Shown here one piece after another: positions 1 to 6,358 of a stretch of 8,275 bases of DNA. The notes beneath the pieces are model-generated. The model did no database searches. It saw only the letters and a list, made by a program, of their open reading frames with translations, and had not been told where the DNA came from. The stretch's first letter is position 1, and every line of letters starts with the position of its first letter. The stretch is from Bacteroidota bacterium (lineage in GTDB: Bacteria; Bacteroidota; Bacteroidia; Chitinophagales; Chitinophagaceae). A program made the position numbers and the translations under genes. The stretch is taken from assembly GCA_947457085.1 (NCBI GenBank), contig CANGUS010000070.1, positions 1-8,275 on the forward strand, written 5' to 3'.

Positions 1-245
1 AATTTTAATTTATCGTCTTCAGAAAATTGAAAATTTTTACCAACAGCTGCAGTAATTTTTATTTCAGGATAAAAGTCGGAATAAAGTTCTTTAATAAAAC
101 CCTCGAAACCATTAAAAACAGAAAGCACAATAATAAGTGCCGCAGTTCCCACAGCCATGGCAGCCACACTCACCCAAGAAATAATTTGAACTGCTTGAGT
201 AGATTTTTTCCCTTTAAGATATCGCCATGCGAATGTTAAAATCAT
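1..245 (-). CDS. FtsX/LolC-E-like ABC transporter permease, N-terminal part (cut by window edge)
   Basis: This is the first 81 codons of a leftward gene that runs off the left edge, starting at the ATG on bases 245-243. Seen: a short basic N-terminus (AWRYLKGKKSTQ), then a hydrophobic segment at about residues 20-45 containing VSVAAMAVGTAALIIVLSVF, then NGFEGFIKELY and the start of a soluble region. Known: the pattern of RYL, KK, IISxVSVxxxAxGTAALIIVLSVFNGFE is typical of Bacteroidota permeases annotated as the LolC/LolE lipoprotein-releasing system, with one N-terminal transmembrane helix, a large periplasmic MacB-like domain and three C-terminal helices. Inferred role: the inner-membrane permease of an ABC exporter that passes lipoproteins toward the outer membrane. 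The MacB-like and C-terminal domains and any ATPase partner lie outside the window, so the specific substrate is open. It is divergent from the response regulator at 360. Confidence 0.78.
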   Translation of the reverse strand, partial: MILTFAWRYLKGKKSTQAVQIISWVSVAAMAVGTAALIIVLSVFNGFEGFIKELYSDFYPEIKITAAVGKNFQFSEDDKLK

Positions 246-332
246 GCGCTGTGAAATTAGAATATTTTTTTGACTATTTGTTTTTTAACAAAATATTACG
301 TTTCAAATAAGCCCGAACGTAAAAAGCTGCCT

Positions 333-340
333 TACTTTTG
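333..340 (+). promoter_or_regulatory. Candidate Bacteroidota -7 element for the response regulator gene
   Basis: TACTTTTG matches the Bacteroidota -7 consensus TAnnTTTG exactly. It ends 19 bases before the ATG at 360, so transcription would begin near base 346 and leave a very short leader. No TTTG or TTG -33 element is seen at the expected distance upstream, so the support is the -7 motif and its position only. Confidence 0.45.
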
Positions 341-359
341 ATAGTAGAAATTAATAAAC

Positions 360-1088
360 ATGGAAAACACAGAAATTGAAGTGATCGAAAAATCTAAAAT
401 ACTTTTAGTTGAAGATGACACTAATTTTGGAAGGGTATTAAAAAATTATTTAGAACTAAATGATTATGAAGTTGAATTGGCTCGTGATGGAATTTTAGGG
501 TTAGCTGCTTTCAGAAGAGAAAAGTTTGATTTGTGCCTTTTGGATGTGATGATGCCTAATTTAGATGGTTTTTCATTAGCAGAGGAAATAAGAAATATTG
601 ATTTAGATGTTCCTTTGTTTTTTTTAACAGCAAAAAATTTAAAAGAAGATATTTTAAATGGGTATCGTTTAGGTGCGGATGATTATATTTTAAAACCTTT
701 TGACAGTGAAATTTTATTGCACAAAATAAAAGCAATCATTAAGCGAAATACAGAAGCATCTGACAAGCAAAATGTAACTTTTGAATTTAAAATTGGCAAA
801 TTTAACTTTAACAGCAAGTTGCGTGAGTTAAGTTTAAGTGGTGGAGAAATACATATTTTATCTCCTAAAGAAAATGCGCTGTTAAAAATGTTTTGTGAAA
901 ATATGAATGATTTAACAGCCAGGGAAGATGCATTGAAAAAAATATGGGGAAGCGATACCTATTTCAATGGTCGAAGTATGGATGTATATGTTGCCAAATT
1001 GCGCAAGTTTTTAAAAGAAGATGAACAAGTAGAGATTGTCAATATTCATGGAAATGGATTTAGATTAAACGCACCTGTTTTGGCATAG
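360..1088 (+). CDS. OmpR/PhoB-family response regulator, RprY-like
   Basis: A 242-residue two-component response regulator that should act in the cytoplasm as a DNA-binding transcription factor. Seen: a receiver domain at about residues 12-128 with the acidic pair D19/D20, the phosphorylatable D62 in LLDVMMPNLDGF, the switch residue T90 in LTAK, and K112 in ILKPF. A winged-helix domain follows at about residues 140-238 (LSPKENALLKMF, then RSMDVYVAKLRKFL and the closing IVNIHGNGFRL). All residues needed for phosphorylation are present. Known: the receiver wording (VEDDxNFGxVLKxYLExND, LTAKNxKEDxLxGxxLGADDYI, KPFDSE) is that of the Bacteroidota RprY group. The regulon of this copy cannot be read from the window. 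No histidine kinase is adjacent: the left neighbour is a divergent permease and the right neighbour is a penicillin-binding protein behind a terminator. The kinase is therefore probably encoded elsewhere. Confidence 0.93.
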   Translation: MENTEIEVIEKSKILLVEDDTNFGRVLKNYLELNDYEVELARDGILGLAAFRREKFDLCLLDVMMPNLDGFSLAEEIRNIDLDVPLFFLTAKNLKEDILNGYRLGADDYILKPFDSEILLHKIKAIIKRNTEASDKQNVTFEFKIGKFNFNSKLRELSLSGGEIHILSPKENALLKMFCENMNDLTAREDALKKIWGSDTYFNGRSMDVYVAKLRKFLKEDEQVEIVNIHGNGFRLNAPVLA

Positions 1089-1111
1089 ATTTGGGTTTTT
1101 TAGTGATTAAC

Positions 1112-1144
1112 AGCGATTCAGATTTTTTTGGGTCGCTTTTTTTT
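1112..1144 (+). terminator. Rho-independent terminator after the response regulator
   Basis: An 8-base stem, AGCGATTC (1112-1119) with GGGTCGCT (1130-1137), encloses a 10-base loop. The pairing includes two G-T wobbles. An uninterrupted run of eight T follows (1137-1144). It begins 23 bases after the response regulator stop codon, as expected for an intrinsic terminator, and separates that gene from the penicillin-binding protein operon. Confidence 0.6.
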
Positions 1145-1312
1145 GATGGCAATAAATTAATGAATGCGTCTTTTCGTTTTCAAATGCCCGATTTGTATAC
1201 CTTTTGGAAATCACTTGTCAACTATTTTTTATTTAATAAGCAGCTCCTTAAATGATTAGATGAAATTTTTCTAGAAGTAAATATTATTACGCTGGTTTAA
1301 ATTTTTAGTTTT
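1145..1312. other. Intergenic spacer with no convincing gene
   Basis: This is AT-rich DNA between the terminator and the promoter motifs of the penicillin-binding protein gene. It holds one 31-codon ORF (ATG 1160 to TGA 1255) with no recognisable features. I see no tRNA, riboswitch or repeat here. Confidence 0.5.
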
Positions 1313-1339
1313 TTTGTAACATTCGTTTTAATAGCTTTG
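1313..1339 (+). promoter_or_regulatory. Candidate promoter P1 of the penicillin-binding protein operon
   Basis: TAGCTTTG (1332-1339) matches TAnnTTTG exactly. A TTTG at 1313-1316 could serve as the -33 element, but the 15-base gap between them is shorter than usual. Transcription would start near base 1345, giving a leader of about 44 bases to ATG 1389. Confidence 0.4.
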
Positions 1340-1364
1340 TAATTCAATTGCCTCTGTATTTTTG
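1336..1364 (+). promoter_or_regulatory. Candidate promoter P2 of the penicillin-binding protein operon
   Basis: TATTTTTG (1357-1364) also matches TAnnTTTG exactly, with TTTG (1336-1339) 17 bases upstream as a possible -33 element. The start would fall near base 1371. This would place the TTG at 1362 outside the transcript and leave ATG 1389 as the first usable start. P1 and P2 overlap, so at most one may be real. Confidence 0.4.
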
Positions 1365-1388
1365 GGGGTTGAAGTAACATTGAAAATT

Positions 1389-3608
1389 ATGAAACGAAGT
1401 ATAAAATTTTTATGGATAAGTTTATTAATTGGTATCGTTGGATTTAATCTAATGATATGGATGATAAATGCTGGTTGGATGGGCTATATGCCTAAAATGG
1501 AAGAATTAGAAAATCCTCAATCTGCCACTGCATCCGAAATTTATTCTAACGAAGAAAAAGTTATTGGTAAACTCTATTTAGAAAATAGAGAACCTGTAAA
1601 ATATGCAGAAATTTCTCCCAACGTATTTGATGCATTGGTTTCTACCGAAGATGAACGTTTTTATGAACACAGCGGCATAGATGCTGAAGCGATTGGTCGT
1701 GCTTTATTTGGCGTAATTACTTTTAACCCCAGTGGAGGAGCTAGTACAATCACTCAACAATTAGCAAAAGCATTACTAGATCAAGGTTCGGGAAATATTT
1801 TTGCTCGTTTACGTGAAAAATTGAAAGAGCAAATTGTAGCGGTTAAATTAGAAAAAAACTTAACCAAAGAAGAAATTCTAACCTTGTATTTAAATACCGT
1901 TCCTTGGGGTTACAATTCATTCGGAATTAAAAGTGCCGCAAAAACTTATTTCAATAAATTACCTAAAAACTTGAATACAGAAGAAGCTGCTTTATTGGTT
2001 GGTATGTTGAAAGGCTCTTCGATGTATAACCCTGTTAAACACCCAGAAAAAACAAAAGATAGACGCAATACGGTGTTAGACCAAATGGTTAAAAACTTTA
2101 AATTATCTGCCAGCGAAGCACAAGCATTAAAAGCAAAACCAATTGTCTTAGATTTTTCTCCTATGAGCGATTCTCATCATACAGGCGTGGCTCCTTATTT
2201 TCGTCAAGTTGTAGAGCAAGATGTAAAAGCATGGTGCAAAACCAAAGGATTGAATTTATACAAAGATGGATTGAAAATATACACCACCATAGATACCACA
2301 ATGCAAGCAATGGCTGAACGAGCGGTTGAAAAACAAATGTGGGGTAAAATGCGATCGGTTAGTGCGAAAGGTTGGGAAAAACATAAATCAACCTTAAACC
2401 GTGCCATCAAAGAAAGCGACCGTTACAAAGCCTTGAAAGAAGAAGGTTTAAGTGAAGAAGAAATCATGAAAATCTTCAATACAAAAACCCGCATGAAAGT
2501 GTTTGCTTGGAATGCAAAACGCGAAAAAGATACCACCATTTCTCCTATTGACAGCATTAAATACATGAAAGGATTTGTACAAACAGGTTTCTTAGTGGTT
2601 GACCCTGCAACGGGTGAAGTGAAAGCTTGGGTAGGGGGTATCAATCACAAATACTTCCAATATGACCACTGCAATATCAATACAAAACGTCAAGTAGGAT
2701 CTACCATTAAACCTATTTTATACTGTTTAGCAATCGACAACGGGTATTCTCCCTGCCAAGCAGTTTCATTAAACAAAACATTTTTCCCTGGTCATGGTTG
2801 GTACGGGCCAGATAAAGCTGGTGGTTCTATGCCAATTAAAACAGCCTTAGCCTACTCAAAAAACAATGCCACCGTTGCTATTTTAAAATTGGTTGGGATT
2901 GAACATTTTGTAGAATTTGCAGCCAAGCTTGGTATCGTGAGTAAAATGACTTCTGTGCCTTCGGTTTGTTTGGGTGTGGATGATATTTCAATCATTGAAA
3001 TGTTGAGGGCTTACACTATGTTTCCGAATTATGGAATTAATACCAAACCCGTTTACATTACTCGTATTGAAGACAGAAATGGCAATTTATTAGAGAATTT
3101 TGTACCTGAAAGAAAAGAAGTAATTAATGAAAAAACGGCTTATAAAATGATCCGTATGATGCAAGGAACCGTATTGTTTGGAACAGGTAAACGATTAAAG
3201 CCAGGGTGGAATATCAAAGGCGAATGTGCCGGTAAAACAGGAACAACCAACAGCGAGTCCGATGCTTGGTTTATTGGATACACACCTCAATTATTAGCCG
3301 GTGCTTGGGTTGGGTGCGATGATAAATTTATTGGTGTAGGATTGGGTGAAGGTGCTCGTGCGGCCATGCCTATCTGGGGAGAATTTTTTAAACAACTTCA
3401 AGCCAATGATAAATTAAAATATGCTACCATAGAGCAATTTGAAAAACCACTTTCTATGGAAGGATTAGATGAATGCGATGCGGCTGATCAAATCAGTATT
3501 CAACGTGCCGAAGCAACTATGAACGTATCTAGAGGTGAGCAAGAAGTTTTGGAAAATGAAGAACCAGGTGAAAAAGGATTTGAGTTAGATGTGCCAAACG
3601 ATTACTAA
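1389..3608 (+). CDS. Penicillin-binding protein 1A (class A, bifunctional peptidoglycan synthase)
   Basis: A 739-residue inner-membrane enzyme that polymerises lipid II glycan strands and cross-links the peptides in the periplasm. Seen: a cytoplasmic basic start and one membrane anchor (about residues 7-28); a GT51 glycosyltransferase domain (about 50-235) with the catalytic glutamate E87 in STEDERFYEHSGID, GGASTITQQLAK (117-128) and KNLTKEEILTLYLN; and a transpeptidase domain (about 398-670) with S438 in GSTIKP (SxxK), S490-K491-N492 (SxN) and K616-T617-G618 (KTG). All active-site motifs are intact and the length is normal for the family. Start choice: an in-frame TTG at 1362 would add nine residues, but it overlaps a promoter motif, and the ATG gives the usual MKR plus membrane helix start. 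The acidic tail (about 686-739) is not a recognised domain. The gene is likely cotranscribed with the DUF3108 gene two bases downstream. Confidence 0.96.
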   Translation: MKRSIKFLWISLLIGIVGFNLMIWMINAGWMGYMPKMEELENPQSATASEIYSNEEKVIGKLYLENREPVKYAEISPNVFDALVSTEDERFYEHSGIDAEAIGRALFGVITFNPSGGASTITQQLAKALLDQGSGNIFARLREKLKEQIVAVKLEKNLTKEEILTLYLNTVPWGYNSFGIKSAAKTYFNKLPKNLNTEEAALLVGMLKGSSMYNPVKHPEKTKDRRNTVLDQMVKNFKLSASEAQALKAKPIVLDFSPMSDSHHTGVAPYFRQVVEQDVKAWCKTKGLNLYKDGLKIYTTIDTTMQAMAERAVEKQMWGKMRSVSAKGWEKHKSTLNRAIKESDRYKALKEEGLSEEEIMKIFNTKTRMKVFAWNAKREKDTTISPIDSIKYMKGFVQTGFLVVDPATGEVKAWVGGINHKYFQYDHCNINTKRQVGSTIKPILYCLAIDNGYSPCQAVSLNKTFFPGHGWYGPDKAGGSMPIKTALAYSKNNATVAILKLVGIEHFVEFAAKLGIVSKMTSVPSVCLGVDDISIIEMLRAYTMFPNYGINTKPVYITRIEDRNGNLLENFVPERKEVINEKTAYKMIRMMQGTVLFGTGKRLKPGWNIKGECAGKTGTTNSESDAWFIGYTPQLLAGAWVGCDDKFIGVGLGEGARAAMPIWGEFFKQLQANDKLKYATIEQFEKPLSMEGLDECDAADQISIQRAEATMNVSRGEQEVLENEEPGEKGFELDVPNDY

Positions 3609-3610
3609 AT

Positions 3611-4384
3611 ATGGTTTCTTTCGCCAAAATTGCAATCGTCTATCTCTTTTTATTTTTTCCACTTGTGCATTTTGCACAAACTTCTAGCAATAAAACGTCA
3701 AATAGTACCACTCAATCTGGGGAGGTTTTAACCTACAAAATATATTATACTTTAGCGGGTATTTATGCCAACACAGCGGAAGTTACTTTCTCAAACACCT
3801 TAGAAATATTAAACAATAAACCTGTTTATCATTTTGTGGGCAATGGAAAAACCTATCCTTCCTACGATTGGTTTTTTAAGGTGCGTGATGTGTATGAAAG
3901 TTTTGTAGATACAGCCACTATGTTGCCTTATAAATTTATTAGAAACGTGTCGGAAGGAAAAAATAAAATATATCACCAAACGATTTTTAATCAAACCAAC
4001 AACACCGCCATCAGTACCCAAAAATTAATTAAAACACCTGCTTCTGTGCAAGATGTTTTATCCTCAATTTACTATGCTAGAAATATCGATTTTTCGAAAG
4101 CAAAAATAAATGACAAAATTTATTTCAACATGTATTTAGATGATGTGGTTTATCCCATTTACCTGACCTACTTAGGTAAAGAAAAAATTAAAACCAAATT
4201 TGGCACCTATAACACTTTAAAATTTAGGCCCAAACTCATTGAAGGAACTATTTTTACAGGAGGCGAGAAAATGACTGTTTACGTAACTGACGATCAAAAT
4301 AAAATACCTGTATATATAGAAACTCCCATTATTGTAGGCGCTATCAAAGTATATTTATACGCAGCAAAAGGATTGAGAAATTAA
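3611..4384 (+). CDS. Secreted DUF3108 domain-containing protein
   Basis: A 257-residue exported protein of unknown biochemical function. Seen: a signal peptide with a hydrophobic core at residues 7-19 and a likely signal peptidase I site after A22 (HFA-QTS), with no lipobox. A Ser/Thr/Asn-rich linker leads to a beta-rich body of about 220 residues beginning GEVLTYKIYYTLAGIYANTA and containing YPSYDWFFKVRDVYESFVD. Known: these phrases are characteristic of DUF3108 proteins, which are predicted periplasmic or outer-membrane-associated and common in Bacteroidota. The ATG lies two bases after the penicillin-binding protein stop, so translation is probably coupled within one operon. That hints at an envelope role but does not prove one. 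No terminator hairpin follows, and the convergent LysR gene ends 35 bases away. Confidence 0.85.
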   Translation: MVSFAKIAIVYLFLFFPLVHFAQTSSNKTSNSTTQSGEVLTYKIYYTLAGIYANTAEVTFSNTLEILNNKPVYHFVGNGKTYPSYDWFFKVRDVYESFVDTATMLPYKFIRNVSEGKNKIYHQTIFNQTNNTAISTQKLIKTPASVQDVLSSIYYARNIDFSKAKINDKIYFNMYLDDVVYPIYLTYLGKEKIKTKFGTYNTLKFRPKLIEGTIFTGGEKMTVYVTDDQNKIPVYIETPIIVGAIKVYLYAAKGLRN

Positions 4385-4419
4385 TGAACCGAATCATAAC
4401 AAACTAAAGCAATCATCAT

Positions 4420-5343
4420 CTAATACTGCTCGTACCAACTAAATTTATCCTGTACAATTTGCGTTTTTTCTTTTTTTAAATGCGCTAAAAAAGAGGTAGA
4501 AACCGGAGAATGTTTTTTCCCTTTTAACCATATTAAACTCCAAGTTGTTTTAATGGGCAGTCCTTTAATAGGTATAATTTGTAATTCATTATTATGCAAT
4601 TCATTTTTAATACCAATCAACGGCATAATAGAATAACCCAATCCAGCCAATAAGGATTGTTTCACTGCTTCGTTAGATGTCAACTCCATCTTCTTTAAAG
4701 CAGTAATTTTATTGTGTTCAATGAAGCTTTCCATTGTTTGACGAGTACCCGAACCTTTTTCTCTAAATAGCAAAGGCAAATCTTTAAATATTTCTTTCGC
4801 ACTTTTTGCTTTTTTAAAGTTTGTTTGGGTATTTCCTACTAAGTACAATTTATTTTGAAGCAAATCGAGTTTCTCAATATGTAATGTATTGGGCAAAATA
4901 GAAACCAATGCAAAATCAATCTCATTATTCTCTAAGCTCTCAATCACTTTATTTTTATTGGTTACATCCATTAATAACTCGATACCTGCATGTTGTTGCA
5001 TAAAATCAGTTAAAAAATAAGGCATTACATACTTTCCTGTAGATACGACCGATATCTTTAAACGCCCTGTTAATTGACCCTTATATGCTAATGTCTTATA
5101 ATTGATGGCATGCACTTGATTGATTACATTTTCCGCTGCGTCTGCAATCTCTAGCCCAAAATCAGTAATATAAATTTTACGACCAACCACCTCTGTTAAA
5201 GGAATTTCAAATTGGTCTTGTAAATTTTTTAATTGAATAGAAACCGCTGGCTGAGTTAAATTCAACTCTTCCGAAGCTTTGGTGATGCTTTTGGTTTGCA
5301 CAATTTTTAAAAATATCTGTAACTGATTTAACGTATAATTCAT
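4420..5343 (-). CDS. LysR-family transcriptional regulator (CbbR/CysB-like subgroup)
   Basis: A 307-residue cytoplasmic DNA-binding regulator, normal length for the family. Seen: an N-terminal winged helix-turn-helix (residues 1-60) with KASEELNLTQPAVSIQLKNLQ as the recognition region, followed by GRKIYITDFG. A coiled linker helix (about 62-88) leads to a periplasmic-binding-protein-like effector domain (about 91-295) with REKGSGTRQTMESF (195-208), a small-ligand-site motif in CbbR/CysB-like members. Known: LysR proteins usually control a divergent neighbour and themselves. Here the divergent neighbour is an SPFH lipoprotein 90 bases away, with palindromes between them. The inducer cannot be read from the sequence. 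The start ATG (5343-5341) fits the conserved YTLxQLxIF opening and itself lies inside a short palindrome. The gene converges with the DUF3108 gene. Confidence 0.92.
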   Translation of the reverse strand: MNYTLNQLQIFLKIVQTKSITKASEELNLTQPAVSIQLKNLQDQFEIPLTEVVGRKIYITDFGLEIADAAENVINQVHAINYKTLAYKGQLTGRLKISVVSTGKYVMPYFLTDFMQQHAGIELLMDVTNKNKVIESLENNEIDFALVSILPNTLHIEKLDLLQNKLYLVGNTQTNFKKAKSAKEIFKDLPLLFREKGSGTRQTMESFIEHNKITALKKMELTSNEAVKQSLLAGLGYSIMPLIGIKNELHNNELQIIPIKGLPIKTTWSLIWLKGKKHSPVSTSFLAHLKKEKTQIVQDKFSWYEQY

Positions 5344-5388
5344 AAAATATTTTTATGGTTTATATTACAAATATAAATAAATATTTAT
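5341..5388. promoter_or_regulatory. Cluster of three abutting palindromes, candidate LysR operator region
   Basis: Seen directly: CATAAAA-TAT-TTTTATG (5341-5357), TTTATATT-ACA-AATATAAA (5359-5377) and ATAAATATTTAT (5377-5388), all perfect inverted repeats lying end to end. The first overlaps the LysR start codon. LysR regulators bind dyads of this size in the divergent promoter region, so these are candidate sites for autoregulation and control of the SPFH gene. The caution is that the sequence is almost pure A and T, where short palindromes arise readily by chance. Confidence 0.4.
5368..5375 (-). promoter_or_regulatory. Candidate -7 element of the LysR gene
   Basis: Read on the minus strand, 5375-5368 is TATATTTG, an exact TAnnTTTG match. 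It would start transcription near base 5362, about 19 bases before the LysR ATG. It sits inside the central palindrome (5359-5377), so a protein bound there would cover the promoter, consistent with autoregulation. No well-spaced -33 TTTG is visible. Confidence 0.4.
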
Positions 5389-5433
5389 GAATTAAAATGG
5401 TCAAATTTGCAGTGAAAAATAAAATAAGATACA

Positions 5434-6201
5434 TTGAAAAATACAAAATTAATTTTAGGAATAGTAACATCCATGGTATTAACAAGTTGTGCTGTTATCA
5501 GACCAGGAGAAGTAGGTGTGAAACAAAAACTTGGTAAATTATCCAAAACCAGTCATTTTCAAGGTGCTATTTGGTATAATCCATTTATAACTAAAGTAAT
5601 TAGAACAAATATTCAAATAAATGATATTGAATTATCGCTGAGTTTGCCTAGTAAAGAAGGATTAAGTGTTATAGCTCAAATATCTATTCTCTATCAAATA
5701 GATAAAAATAATGTTCCTAAAGTAATTAAAAATATTGGGCTTGGATATAAAACGATTATATCCAATGTTTTCCGTTCTGCTTCTGCAGATGTTTGTTCTA
5801 AATATTATGCTAAAGACATGCATTCAGGCATGCGGGCAGAAATTGAAAATGCCATCAAGTTAAAGATGAGCGAAACCCTCTCTGATCAAAGTATAATTAT
5901 CCAATCTGTTTTAATGAAAAGTATAAAATTACCAGATGGATTATCAAATTCGATAGAACAAAAATTACAAGCAGAACAAGATGCTATGAAAATGGTATTT
6001 ATTCTTCAACAAGAAAAATTAGAAGCAGAAAGGAAAATAATTGAAGCTTCTGGAACAAAAGATGCTCAAAAAATTTTATCGGAAGGATTAACAGATCAAA
6101 TTATCAAAATAAGGAGCATTGAAGCCTTTATTGAATTATCAAAATCACCGAATAGTAAAGTAATAATTACAGATGGGAAAGCACCCTATCTAATTGAATA
6201 A
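5434..6201 (+). CDS. SPFH/prohibitin-family lipoprotein
   Basis: A 255-residue membrane-associated protein of the SPFH (stomatin, prohibitin, flotillin, HflK/C) superfamily, which form oligomeric membrane scaffolds. Seen: a lipoprotein signal with K2/K5, a hydrophobic stretch and the lipobox LTSC (C19). Next comes the SPFH domain (about residues 22-175) beginning VIRPGEVGVKQKLGKL, with LPSKEGLSVIAQISILYQID inside it. A charged helical region predicted to coil (about 175-215, EQKLQAEQDAMKM) and a short C-terminal tail follow. Known: most SPFH proteins use an N-terminal transmembrane helix, so a lipid anchor would put the domain in the periplasm. Residue +2 after Cys is Ala, not Asp. The start is TTG: a TAA lies two codons upstream, no in-frame ATG occurs before codon 14, and starting there would destroy the signal. 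It is divergent from the LysR gene, its likely regulator. The substrate or partner is unknown. Confidence 0.85.
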   Translation: MKNTKLILGIVTSMVLTSCAVIRPGEVGVKQKLGKLSKTSHFQGAIWYNPFITKVIRTNIQINDIELSLSLPSKEGLSVIAQISILYQIDKNNVPKVIKNIGLGYKTIISNVFRSASADVCSKYYAKDMHSGMRAEIENAIKLKMSETLSDQSIIIQSVLMKSIKLPDGLSNSIEQKLQAEQDAMKMVFILQQEKLEAERKIIEASGTKDAQKILSEGLTDQIIKIRSIEAFIELSKSPNSKVIITDGKAPYLIE

Positions 6202-6219
6202 GTCTCAATAAATATAATT

Positions 6220-6254
6220 TGATCAACTGAAACTATTATTTGGCTTGTTGATCA
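6220..6254. repeat. Inverted repeat between the SPFH and isocitrate dehydrogenase genes
   Basis: TGATCAAC (6220-6227) and GTTGATCA (6247-6254) are perfect reverse complements separated by 19 bases. Because TGATCA is itself a palindrome, TTGATCA is also repeated directly at 6219-6225 and 6248-6254, 29 bases apart. No T-run follows, so an intrinsic terminator for the SPFH gene is not well supported. A paired protein-binding site or an mRNA hairpin is equally possible. Confidence 0.4.
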
Positions 6255-6258
6255 TAAC

Positions 6259-6294
6259 TACAAGACTTTTACATGTAGTACAACACTGCTTGTA
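6259..6294. repeat. Second inverted repeat upstream of the isocitrate dehydrogenase gene
   Basis: TACAAG (6259-6264) pairs with CTTGTA (6289-6294) across 24 bases. The same stretch also contains CTACA/TGTAG, so alternative hairpins are possible. The element lies about 65 bases before the isocitrate dehydrogenase ATG. It is short and may be chance. Confidence 0.22.
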
Positions 6295-6358
6295 AATAAC
6301 GATTATCTAATAAATTTAAAACCGACAAAAAATTTCTTTCATTTAAAATAAAAAAATT

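Noticed and set aside
27..239. 70-codon plus-strand ORF opposite the permease gene
   Set aside because: The minus-strand frame encodes a recognisable LolC/FtsX-type N-terminus. The plus-strand product is a low-complexity His/Asn/Cys-rich shadow.
285..294. Promoter for the leftward permease gene around CAAAATAT
   Set aside because: On the minus strand it reads ATATTTTG, which does not match TAnnTTTG, and the spacing of nearby TTTG is wrong.
1160..1255. 31-codon ORF between the response regulator and penicillin-binding protein genes
   Set aside because: It is short, has no domain, signal or membrane segment, and is unsupported by context. It is expected by chance in this sequence.
2204..2644. 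Two minus-strand ORFs inside the penicillin-binding protein gene
   Set aside because: Both are antisense to an intact, motif-complete enzyme and show no coding character of their own.
5402..5409. CAAATTTG as a -7 element for the SPFH gene
   Set aside because: It differs from TAnnTTTG at the first base and has no matching -33 element, so I did not list it as a promoter.
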